From Acidimicrobiales bacterium (GTDB lineage: Bacteria > Actinomycetota > Acidimicrobiia > Acidimicrobiales > JAVJTC01), in NCBI GenBank assembly GCA_040219085.1, contig JAVJTC010000027.1, positions 62,001 through 126,000 of the forward strand: a stretch of DNA of 64,000 nucleotides, written 5' to 3'. Within the stretch, counting starts at the first letter, position 1. Every line of letters starts with the position of its first letter. Below are positions 57,960 through 64,000 of this stretch, in pieces. Below the pieces are notes generated by a model, which did not search any database, was not told the DNA's origin, and saw nothing but the letters and a program-made list of their open reading frames with translations. The translations under genes were made by a program, and so were the position numbers.

Positions 57960-59036
57960 TCAGAGGCCGCCGATGTCGCCGAGAGGCCAGATCTTGATGA
58001 AGGCGCGTCCCACGACGAGCCCTTCGTCGATCGGTCCGAAGAAACGACTGTCCCGGGAATCGCGACGGTTGTCGCCCATCATGAACAGGTGCCCTTCGGG
58101 GATGACGCAGCTGTCGGCAGCCTCGTTCTCACAGCCCGGGATCGTGCGGAACGCCTCGGTCGAGGACGGCTCGGCGAGATAGGGCTCGATCAGCAACTGG
58201 CCGTCGATGAACACCTCGCCGTCACGGAAGACGATCGTCTCGCCTTCGAACGCGATGGCCCGCTTGATGAGATCAGGGATCGACCCTGTCTCGCTGGGCG
58301 GTCGTCTGAACACGATCACGTCGCCACGACTCACGTCACCGAGGTCGTAGCTCAACTTGTTGACCAGCACCCGGTCGCCCTCATTGAGGGTCGGCACCAT
58401 CGACGCGCTCGGGATGAAGAAAGCCTGGACCAGGAAGGTCTTGACCAGGAGCGCCACGAGAAGCGCTCCCACGATGACCGCCCCCCACTCCGCCACCGAG
58501 CGCGCCGTCGACTTGGGTGGCTTCGGTGCGGCCGGCTCGTCGGCGGTCGTGACCAGCAGGGTGCCGGTGTCTCCCTCCTCGTTGACCCAGGATGCGATGA
58601 CCTCGTCCGCGCTCGGGCCACGCCCGAGATTCTCGGGAAGGACCGTGTCGCCGTCCTCGTCCCAATCGTCGGCGTCGTCGTCGAACCACCCGCCATGAGC
58701 CTCGGTGGGCTCGTCGGTGGGCGCCTGGTCCCCGTCCTCAGGTGCTCCCGGGGACCACAGGAGGTCATCTGCGTCGATCGGACCCGCAGTGCCAGGTTGC
58801 GCAGTCTCACTCTGTGAGGGCTCGACCGGGGCACGACTCGCCGGGGGCGTCGACGGCTCGACCGGGGCTCGACTCGCCGGGGGCGTGGACGGCTCGACCG
58901 GCTGCTCAGGTGCGGCTGTGGAGGCTGGGTCGTCCCCGGCGGAATCCTCAGCGGATTCCAGGGCGCGCGCCAGGATCTTGTCGACCCAGTCAGGATCTTC
59001 GAAAGTGACGTCTTCGTCGGAGTTGCCGTCGACCAC
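57960..59036 (-). CDS. lepB: Signal peptidase I
   Basis: This 358-residue type I signal peptidase removes Sec and Tat signal peptides on the outer membrane face. Residues 1-~175 are an unusually long disordered acidic/Pro-rich cytoplasmic domain with a duplicated 12-residue unit (47-70). One membrane helix (about 182-203) is followed by FFIPSASMVPTLNEGDRVLVNK with nucleophile Ser212. GDVIVFRRP and DLIKRAIAFEG provide the general base Lys268, and MGDNRRDSRDSRFFGP is box E. GTG 59036 lies 9 bases after TACGGT. It lies between the Tat and Paf genes. Confidence 0.93.
   Translation of the reverse strand: MVDGNSDEDVTFEDPDWVDKILARALESAEDSAGDDPASTAAPEQPVEPSTPPASRAPVEPSTPPASRAPVEPSQSETAQPGTAGPIDADDLLWSPGAPEDGDQAPTDEPTEAHGGWFDDDADDWDEDGDTVLPENLGRGPSADEVIASWVNEEGDTGTLLVTTADEPAAPKPPKSTARSVAEWGAVIVGALLVALLVKTFLVQAFFIPSASMVPTLNEGDRVLVNKLSYDLGDVSRGDVIVFRRPPSETGSIPDLIKRAIAFEGETIVFRDGEVFIDGQLLIEPYLAEPSSTEAFRTIPGCENEAADSCVIPEGHLFMMGDNRRDSRDSRFFGPIDEGLVVGRAFIKIWPLGDIGGL
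58819..58901. repeat. 36-bp tandem repeat in the lepB N-terminal region
   Basis: Two near-identical 36-base units (58819-58854 and 58855-58890, two mismatches) and the first 11 bases of a third. In frame they encode VEPSTPPASRAP twice, in the disordered cytoplasmic tail of signal peptidase. This is probably a length-variable minisatellite. Confidence 0.9.
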
Positions 59037-59045
59037 CGTTCAGGC

Positions 59046-59051
59046 ACCGTA
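59046..59051 (-). promoter_or_regulatory. Candidate -10 (TACGGT) of lepB
   Basis: TACGGT on the minus strand ends 9 bases before GTG 59036. Confidence 0.4.
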
Positions 59052-59089
59052 GTCCAGGTGGCGGCGTTTCCCGCGTACGCCTCCGCGTC

Positions 59090-60037
59090 TCACAGGTACC
59101 GCTCCAGCACGCGGCGGGCGGCCCCGGACGCGATGTCGGCATCGAGGGGTGGATCGAAGCGGACGACCTCGGCACGCGGCCCGAGCTGCAGGAGGAGCCG
59201 CTCGAGCCACGCCCGGCCCGAGACGGCCAGCGTGACGCGGGTGGCCCCGGCGGCCGTCGCGACGCTCTCGACGGGATACGCGTCGAGAAACCAGCCTGCG
59301 GAGGGGTCGATCACGAGATCGACGCGGGGATCGTCGTCTCCGGGCTCGAATGCGGCGGGCGGGGGGATCTCCTCCGGAGGGACGAACGTCTCCTCGAGCA
59401 TCTCGACCGCGTCCATCCGGTCCAACCGGAAAACGCGCGTGCCCACGGCACGGCGACAGTGCGCGGACACATACCAGTGGCCCTCCGTGGCGAACACACG
59501 GTGCGGTTCGATCACCCGGTCCGTCTGTTCGTCACGACTGTGCACGTAGTAGGCGATGCGCAGAGCCCGATCATGGGCCACCGCGTCGCGGACGATGCCG
59601 AGGGTCTCGGAGGGTATGGGGCCGAGTTCGACGTCGATGGTCTCCGCCGGGTCGACTCCGAGAACAGCGGCCAACTTGGCCAGCCCCCTGCGCAGGGGGC
59701 CGGGATCGTCGGTGTCGACCTCGACGAGCCCCGCTCCGGCCGCAACCAGCGCCACGGCCTGTTCCGGTGTCAGACGTAGCGGACGTTCGAAGAACTCTCC
59801 GAGCCGGATCGAGACGTGGTCGCCCTCCACTGCGACCTCGATGAGTTCGTCGGGGCTGTACGGGTACACCCCGACCATGAAGACGACGTCCTGGAGGTCC
59901 GAGAGCAGGCTGTCCGCCGGGTAGTCGAACCGCGCCGCCGTCTCCGCCACGGTTGGCCCCGGCGGGTCGTGGGCGGCCACCCAGGGCACCAGCGACAACA
60001 GCCGCTGGAGCCGCTCCCCCGCGGTCATCTTCGTCAT
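59090..60037 (-). CDS. pafC: WYL-domain regulator PafC
   Basis: A 315-residue WYL-type regulator. The N-terminal HTH region is MTAGERLQRLLSLVPWVAAHDPPGPTVAETAARFDYPADSLLSDL, the WYL-domain core is LRIAYYVHSRDEQTDRVIEPHRVFATEGHWYVSAHCRRAVGTRVFRLDRM, and a WCX-like C-terminal domain follows. In mycobacteria PafB and PafC act together as an SOS-independent DNA-damage activator. ATG 60037 overlaps the pafB stop as ATGA, supporting joint expression. Confidence 0.87.
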   Translation of the reverse strand: MTKMTAGERLQRLLSLVPWVAAHDPPGPTVAETAARFDYPADSLLSDLQDVVFMVGVYPYSPDELIEVAVEGDHVSIRLGEFFERPLRLTPEQAVALVAAGAGLVEVDTDDPGPLRRGLAKLAAVLGVDPAETIDVELGPIPSETLGIVRDAVAHDRALRIAYYVHSRDEQTDRVIEPHRVFATEGHWYVSAHCRRAVGTRVFRLDRMDAVEMLEETFVPPEEIPPPAAFEPGDDDPRVDLVIDPSAGWFLDAYPVESVATAAGATRVTLAVSGRAWLERLLLQLGPRAEVVRFDPPLDADIASGAARRVLERYL

Positions 60038-60951
60038 GACGCGATGCCCGTCAGCCATGCGACGTAGGAGGCCCTCAGCTCGGCCGGCTCGAGAATCTCC
60101 GCGTGTTCGAGGAACTCGACGACGAAGGAGCGGAAAGCGTCCTCGTTGGTCACCGGGATGGTGACGACGACGGCACCGTCGTCCCGCCTCTCTGTGACCC
60201 GGTCGGCGCCGAGTCGTCGCTCCGCCCAGGCGGCGAGCGGGCGATCGACCAGCAATCGGGCCTGGACCACCTCGGAGCCACCCATCTCCCACGGCTCGAG
60301 CCGGGCTCCCGCCGCCGGGGTGGACCGGACGGGGAAGAGCTCGTCGAGTACCTGCACCGCGCCGACGATGCGGTCGAGACGGAAGTTCCGTGTGTCGTCG
60401 CGTTCGCGGTCGTGCGCTGTGAGGTACCAGCGACCCCTCCCGAAATCGAGGCGTCGCGGCTCGACCGTGCGCTGTTCACCCCGGTAGTCGAAACAGACGA
60501 CGTTGCGGTTGGCGATGGCTGCGAACAGGCCCGGCAGGTTCCGGTCGGCCGGAAGCGCCGCCAGGGCGGGTGTTCGGTCCGCCGCCGGGCTACCGACGCC
60601 GCCGAGCTTCCACAGGGCCTGGTCGGCTCCGAAGCCCTCCATGCGCACCACCCTCGAAGCGAGTCGCAGGGCGGCCAACTCGTCGGGTTCGAGCCCGGGG
60701 TCGGTCAGGTAGTAATCCTCGGGCGGGATGCGGTATCCCTGCGTCCCGCGGTCCTCCCCGGGGACCTCCACGATGACGATGGGGACGCCCATGTCGCGCA
60801 GATCGTCCTTGTCGCGCTCGAATGCACGGCGGAACGACTCGTAGTTCTGCGGGTACCCCTCGACGCGCTCGTGGATCTGATGGATGGTCAGCGGGCGCGA
60901 AGTCGACAGGAGCGCCGCCGTGAGGTTCATGAGCCGTTCGAGTTTCTTCAC
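60034..60951 (-). CDS. pafB: WYL-domain regulator PafB
   Basis: A 305-residue WYL-type regulator. The N-terminal winged helix is KKLERLMNLTAALLSTSRPLTIHQIHERVEGYPQNYESFRRAFERDKDDLRDMGVPI. The WYL core is NRNVVCFDYRGEQRTVEPRRLDFGRGRWYLTAHDRERDDTRNFRLDRI. It immediately follows pafA (6-base gap) and is coupled to pafC, the conserved actinobacterial order. GTG 60951 is used as the start. Confidence 0.88.
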   Translation of the reverse strand: MKKLERLMNLTAALLSTSRPLTIHQIHERVEGYPQNYESFRRAFERDKDDLRDMGVPIVIVEVPGEDRGTQGYRIPPEDYYLTDPGLEPDELAALRLASRVVRMEGFGADQALWKLGGVGSPAADRTPALAALPADRNLPGLFAAIANRNVVCFDYRGEQRTVEPRRLDFGRGRWYLTAHDRERDDTRNFRLDRIVGAVQVLDELFPVRSTPAAGARLEPWEMGGSEVVQARLLVDRPLAAWAERRLGADRVTERRDDGAVVVTIPVTNEDAFRSFVVEFLEHAEILEPAELRASYVAWLTGIAS

Positions 60952-60957
60952 GGCGGC

Positions 60958-62316
60958 TCAGAGCGACTCGATGAGCTTCTCGACCCTCTTGTCATGGGCC
61001 TTGAAGGGGTCCTTGCACAGCACTGTGCGTTGCGCCTGGTCGTTCAGCTTCAGGTGGACCCAATCGACCGTGTAGTCGCGCTTGCGTTCCTTGGCACGGC
61101 GGATGAACTCGCCCCGCAGGCGCGCACGCGTGGTGGACGGTGGGTTCTCCACGGCGTGGGCGATGTCCTCGTCGCGACAGATCCTCTCGACGAGTCCACG
61201 TCGCTGCATCCGGTAGAAGAGCCCCCGGCGGCGGATCACGTCGTGGTACTGGAGGTCGATCAGCGACACCCGGGCATCGCTGAGTGCGAGATCGTGACGT
61301 GCCCGGTACTGCTCGATCAGGTGGTACTTGATGACCCAGTCACACTCGCGGTCCAGGCCGAGCGGGTCCTTCTCGATCTGGGTGAGCGCGTGCTCCCACA
61401 TCGACAGGGCCTTGGCCTCGAGCGGGCTGAGTTGGCGTCGCTCTGCGAAACGCAGGGCACGGTCGAGGTACTCGGACTGGATGTCGAGAGCCGATGCCTC
61501 CCGGCCGTTCGCGAGCCGCACCCGGCGTCGGCACGAGATGTCGTGGGAGATCTCACGGATGGCCCGGATCGGGTTCTCGAGGGTCATGTCACGCATGACC
61601 ACAGACGGTTCCTCGAGCATCCGCAGCAGGATCGAGCAGGTACCGACCTTGAGGAACGTGGCGTACTCGCTCATGTTGGAGTCGCCGACGATCACGTGGA
61701 GGCGTCGGAAGCGCTCAGCGTCGGCGTGGGGCTCGTCGCGGGTGTTGATGATCGGGCGCGAGCGCGTGGTCGCGGACGAGATCCCCTCCCAGATGTGCTC
61801 GGCGCGCTGGCTGATGCAGAACATCGCGCCACGCGCCGTCTGGAGCACCTTGCCGGCACCCGCGTAGATCTGGCGCGTAACCAGGAACGGGATGAGCGTG
61901 TCGACGAGCTGGGAGAAGTCGTCGCGTCGACTCGTCAGGTAGTTCTCGTGACAGCCGTAGGAGTTGCCGGCCGAATCGGTGTTGTTCTTGAACAGGTAGA
62001 TGTCGCCGCGGATCCCCTCGTCGCGCAACCGCTCCTCCGCGCTCGCGAGGAGTTGCTCGAGTATCCGCTCGCCGGCCTTGTCGTGGGCGACCAGGTCGTA
62101 GATGGAATCGCACTCCGGCGTCGCGTACTCCGGGTGCGAGCCGACGTCGAGGTAGAGACGCGCGCCGTTGGCCAGGAAGACATTCGAGGAACGTCCCCAC
62201 GACACGACCCTGCGGAACAGGTAGCGGGCGACCTCGTCGGGGCTGAGGCGTCGCTGGCCGCGGAACGTACAGGTCACCCCGTATTCGTTCTCGATGCCGA
62301 AGATGCGGCGCTCCAC
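60958..62316 (-). CDS. pafA: Pup-protein ligase PafA
   Basis: This 452-residue ligase attaches the prokaryotic ubiquitin-like protein Pup to substrate lysines using ATP. It opens with [16 protein letters not shown] (ATP/Mg-binding Glu region of the glutamine-synthetase-like fold), then [26 protein letters not shown] with the catalytic Asp, [20 protein letters not shown] and [11 protein letters not shown]. The C-terminal Pup-binding part includes [31 protein letters not shown] 62316 lies 6 bases after TAGCGT. The stretch [14 protein letters not shown] fits both PafA and Dop; linkage with pafB/C favours PafA. Confidence 0.94.
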   Translation of the reverse strand: MERRIFGIENEYGVTCTFRGQRRLSPDEVARYLFRRVVSWGRSSNVFLANGARLYLDVGSHPEYATPECDSIYDLVAHDKAGERILEQLLASAEERLRDEGIRGDIYLFKNNTDSAGNSYGCHENYLTSRRDDFSQLVDTLIPFLVTRQIYAGAGKVLQTARGAMFCISQRAEHIWEGISSATTRSRPIINTRDEPHADAERFRRLHVIVGDSNMSEYATFLKVGTCSILLRMLEEPSVVMRDMTLENPIRAIREISHDISCRRRVRLANGREASALDIQSEYLDRALRFAERRQLSPLEAKALSMWEHALTQIEKDPLGLDRECDWVIKYHLIEQYRARHDLALSDARVSLIDLQYHDVIRRRGLFYRMQRRGLVERICRDEDIAHAVENPPSTTRARLRGEFIRRAKERKRDYTVDWVHLKLNDQAQRTVLCKDPFKAHDKRVEKLIESL

Positions 62317-62322
62317 GCACTC

Positions 62323-62328
62323 ACGCTA
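62323..62328 (-). promoter_or_regulatory. Candidate -10 (TAGCGT) of pafA-pafB-pafC
   Basis: TAGCGT on the minus strand ends 6 bases before GTG 62316. Confidence 0.45.
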
Positions 62329-62368
62329 CAGGGCCGCGACCCCCGGCCCGGGTCGCAGAGCCACCGAC

Positions 62369-63052
62369 CTACCCGTCGGCGAGGAACCCGGCCAACTCGT
62401 CGTCGCCGAGACGGCGGAAGGCCCGCCGACCAGCGGAGCGGGCCAACACGGCGACCTCGAGGTCTCCGGGAGCGAGTTGACGCTCCTCCCCCGCCAGCGC
62501 ACCGACCGACGCGCGCACGGCGTCGCGCAGCGAGCGGGTCCGGTCGAAGGACGTGCCGATGCGCTCGGCGATCGTGTCCGCCTCACCGCCGAGGACGGCG
62601 AAACTGTCGGTGTCGTCCACGGTGCCGTCGTAGAGGATGTGGAACATCTGCTCCGCACCCGCCTCGTCGCCGATCTCGGCGACGAGGATTTCGACCTCCA
62701 TCGGTTTCATCTCGTGGGTGAACGTCTGACCGAGGATCTGCGCGTACTGGTTGGCGAGGCTACGTGCGTCCACGTCCGCGCGGCTGTAGGCGAAGCCCTT
62801 CAGGTCTGCGTGGCGGACACCGGCGATGCGCAACTGGTCGAACTCGTTGTACTTGCCCACGCCCGCGAACGCGATGTGGTCGTAGATCTCCGAGATCTTG
62901 CGCAGTGTGCTCGACGGGTTCTCCGCGCAGATGAGTACTCCGTCGTCGTACACGGTCGCCGCGAGGCTGCGACCGCGGGCGATGCCCTTGCGCGCGTAGT
63001 CCGCGCGGTCCTTCATCATCTGCTCGGGCGCGACGTAGAACGGCATGTTCAT
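62369..63052 (-). CDS. prcA: Proteasome alpha subunit
   Basis: A 227-residue non-catalytic outer-ring subunit. The N-terminal helix [43 protein letters not shown] is the typical alpha-subunit gate region. [27 protein letters not shown] and [18 protein letters not shown] follow. A C-terminal acidic/Leu tail ends the protein. ATG 63052 overlaps the prcB stop as ATGA, so alpha and beta are made together, as in other actinobacteria. Confidence 0.95.
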   Translation of the reverse strand: MNMPFYVAPEQMMKDRADYARKGIARGRSLAATVYDDGVLICAENPSSTLRKISEIYDHIAFAGVGKYNEFDQLRIAGVRHADLKGFAYSRADVDARSLANQYAQILGQTFTHEMKPMEVEILVAEIGDEAGAEQMFHILYDGTVDDTDSFAVLGGEADTIAERIGTSFDRTRSLRDAVRASVGALAGEERQLAPGDLEVAVLARSAGRRAFRRLGDDELAGFLADG

Positions 63053-63846
63053 GACCGGTCCTCCCCGGACAGGCGATCGAGGACTTCGCGGAACCGGGAC
63101 TCCACCTCGGCGTCGTCGAGACGTTCGTATCCCTCCGCCGTGATGGTCGCCACCACCGGGTAGATCCCCCGGACGAGGTCCGGGCCACCCGTGGCCGAGT
63201 CCTCGTCGGCCGCCTCGAACAGTGCCGAGATGGCCAGATCGACCGTTGCGTCGCGTCCGTCAGTGCGTCGGTGTCCGAGCTTGATCACGGTGCCGGCGTG
63301 CAGGCTTCCCGAGCCCGTGGCGGCGTGTTCGTGTTCCTCGTAGCGCCCACCGGTGACGTCGTACTGGAACAGGCGCCCCCGACCGGCACGCAGGTCGTAC
63401 CCGGCGAAGAGCGGCACGACCGCCAGGCCCTGCATGGCGGCGGGGAGGTTGTTGCGGATCATCTGGCTCAACTGGTTGGCCTTGCCGTCGAGGCTCAGCA
63501 CCTGCCCTTCGACCTTCTCGTAGTGCTCGAGTTGGAGCTGGAAGAGGCGCACGAGTTCGATCGCGGGGCCGGCAGCGCCTGCGATGGCCACGCCGGAATA
63601 ACGATCGGCCGGAAAGACCTTCTCGATGGTGCGGTGGCTGATGAGGTGACCCGAGGTGGCGCGCCGGTCGCCGGCCATCACCACGCCCTCGTCATAGCGG
63701 ATCGCGACGACGGTCGTCCCGTGGGCGATGGCCATCTCCGGTCCGAGTTGAGTCAGAGGGGCGACCGGCTCCAGGCCGACGCGCCTCAGTAGTCCCGCGA
63801 AGCTCGGCCCCGGGTCATCGGTGGGTGAGAACAGAGGAAACGTCAC
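63049..63846 (-). CDS. prcB: Proteasome beta subunit
   Basis: A 265-residue catalytic inner-ring subunit. A propeptide of about 43 residues precedes [26 protein letters not shown]. Cleavage before Thr44 would expose the N-terminal nucleophile. The mature domain continues [41 protein letters not shown] and [32 protein letters not shown] 63846 lies 8 bases after TAGCCT (63860-63855), giving a probable leaderless prcB-prcA mRNA. Confidence 0.95.
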   Translation of the reverse strand: MTFPLFSPTDDPGPSFAGLLRRVGLEPVAPLTQLGPEMAIAHGTTVVAIRYDEGVVMAGDRRATSGHLISHRTIEKVFPADRYSGVAIAGAAGPAIELVRLFQLQLEHYEKVEGQVLSLDGKANQLSQMIRNNLPAAMQGLAVVPLFAGYDLRAGRGRLFQYDVTGGRYEEHEHAATGSGSLHAGTVIKLGHRRTDGRDATVDLAISALFEAADEDSATGGPDLVRGIYPVVATITAEGYERLDDAEVESRFREVLDRLSGEDRS

Positions 63847-63854
63847 AGCCGCCG

Positions 63855-63860
63855 AGGCTA
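63855..63860 (-). promoter_or_regulatory. Candidate -10 (TAGCCT) of prcB-prcA
   Basis: TAGCCT on the minus strand ends 8 bases before GTG 63846. Confidence 0.45.
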
Positions 63861-63888
63861 GCGCCCGGCCCGGGGCGTCCGGTCGGCC

Positions 63889-64000
63889 TCACCAGAGGAG
63901 GTCGGGGCGCTGGTCCGGGGGACGGTCGTCGTGACGGCCGGTCTCCCAGGTCACGCCTTCGGGCCTCGTCGCCTCCAGAGTGTCGACGAGGCGTCGGTCC
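63889..64000 (-). CDS. Unidentified C-terminal fragment upstream of prcB
   Basis: An open frame entering from the right edge and ending at TGA 63889-63891 encodes 36 residues: DRRLVDTLEATRPEGVTWET, then a His/Asp/Pro-rich end ...DDRPPDQRPDLLW. In many actinobacteria pup and dop lie here. This fragment does not end in Gly-Gly-Glu/Gln, so it is not Pup, and I cannot match it to the Dop C-terminus. Too little is visible to name it, and it could be a chance open frame. Confidence 0.35.
   Translation of the reverse strand, partial: DRRLVDTLEATRPEGVTWETGRHDDRPPDQRPDLLW

Noticed and set aside
59683-59700. 18-base perfect palindrome GCCCCCTGCGCAGGGGGC
   Set aside because: It lies inside pafC coding sequence and is explained by codon choice for GPLRRG; no promoter or gene boundary is nearby.
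60103-62721. Open frame of more than 850 codons on the plus strand opposite pafB-pafA
   Set aside because: Its translation is low-complexity Arg/Gly/Asp/Val sequence with no family features, while the minus strand encodes clear PafA and PafB. Long antisense frames are expected at this GC content.
1-64000. Search for tRNA, rRNA, CRISPR arrays, insertion sequences, integrases and attachment sites
   Set aside because: None was seen. Intergenic spaces are mostly under 200 bases and contain no cloverleaf, repeat-spacer pattern or transposase-like frame.

Overview
The window looks like a chromosome segment of a high-GC actinobacterium, most likely of the class Acidimicrobiia. The grounds are very high GC, a Pup-proteasome locus (prcB, prcA, pafA, pafB, pafC) next to tatA/B-tatC-helY as in other Actinobacteria, a full set of late menaquinone genes, a DUF4193-like acidic protein and a flavin-dependent thymidylate synthase relative. 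This placement is inferred from gene content and was not checked by a search. No rRNA, tRNA, CRISPR array, insertion sequence or phage module was seen. Coding density is close to complete and no gene-free stretch exceeds about 200 bases.

Layout. 1-6.2 kb: a partial PAP2-type membrane protein, then a MerR-led operon on the minus strand, merR-menF-menD-menH-menC, joined by 4-base overlaps. 6.2-9.5 kb: an LCP-family cell-wall ligase, a coiled-coil M23 peptidase and a family 2 glycosyltransferase. 9.5-14.7 kb: gcvP and an OafA-type acyltransferase with a C-terminal SGNH domain. 14.7-18.2 kb: two overlapping genes for PLP-dependent enzymes, one resembling sphingosine-phosphate lyase and one unusual 724-residue protein. 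18.2-29.3 kb: a surface-glycan block with an ATP-grasp protein, a methyltransferase, a GT4, an ABC-2 export pair, two GT2 proteins, WecB and a large GT4. 29.3-39.6 kb: a WXG-motif protein, AlkB, two MFS transporters, threonine aldolase, a YcaQ/AlkX-type glycosylase, PEP carboxylase and glutamate dehydrogenase. 39.5-44.8 kb: a sulfatase downstream of a thiamine ABC importer (thiB-thiP-thiQ) controlled by a clear TPP riboswitch. 44.9-52.8 kb: an RG-rich protein, NUDIX, GNAT, an acidic zinc-motif protein, a LysM/transglycosylase protein, a double-length ThyX relative, an M20 peptidase and a degenerate lipid-kinase-like protein. 52.8-63.9 kb: helY, tatC, tatA/B, a CxxC protein, a glycerophosphodiesterase, signal peptidase I, then pafC, pafB, pafA, prcA and prcB.

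How the genes work together. The men operon converts chorismate to o-succinylbenzoate and appears self-regulated. The glycan block supplies an activated sugar (WecB), assembles chains with several glycosyltransferases and exports them by ABC transport; LCP and acyltransferase proteins nearby could attach and decorate the polymer. PEP carboxylase and glutamate dehydrogenase link carbon and nitrogen metabolism. The right end couples protein tagging and degradation (Paf/Prc) with protein export and signal-peptide processing (Tat, LepB).

The strongest window-wide signal is promoter architecture. At most operon heads a TAnnnT hexamer lies 6-9 bases before an ATG or GTG start, as expected for leaderless mRNAs. 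Strong Shine-Dalgarno sequences are confined to genes such as thiB, the WXG protein, the sulfatase and the CxxC protein. Two palindromes sit exactly against such hexamers, at merR-men and at gdh, and look like operators.
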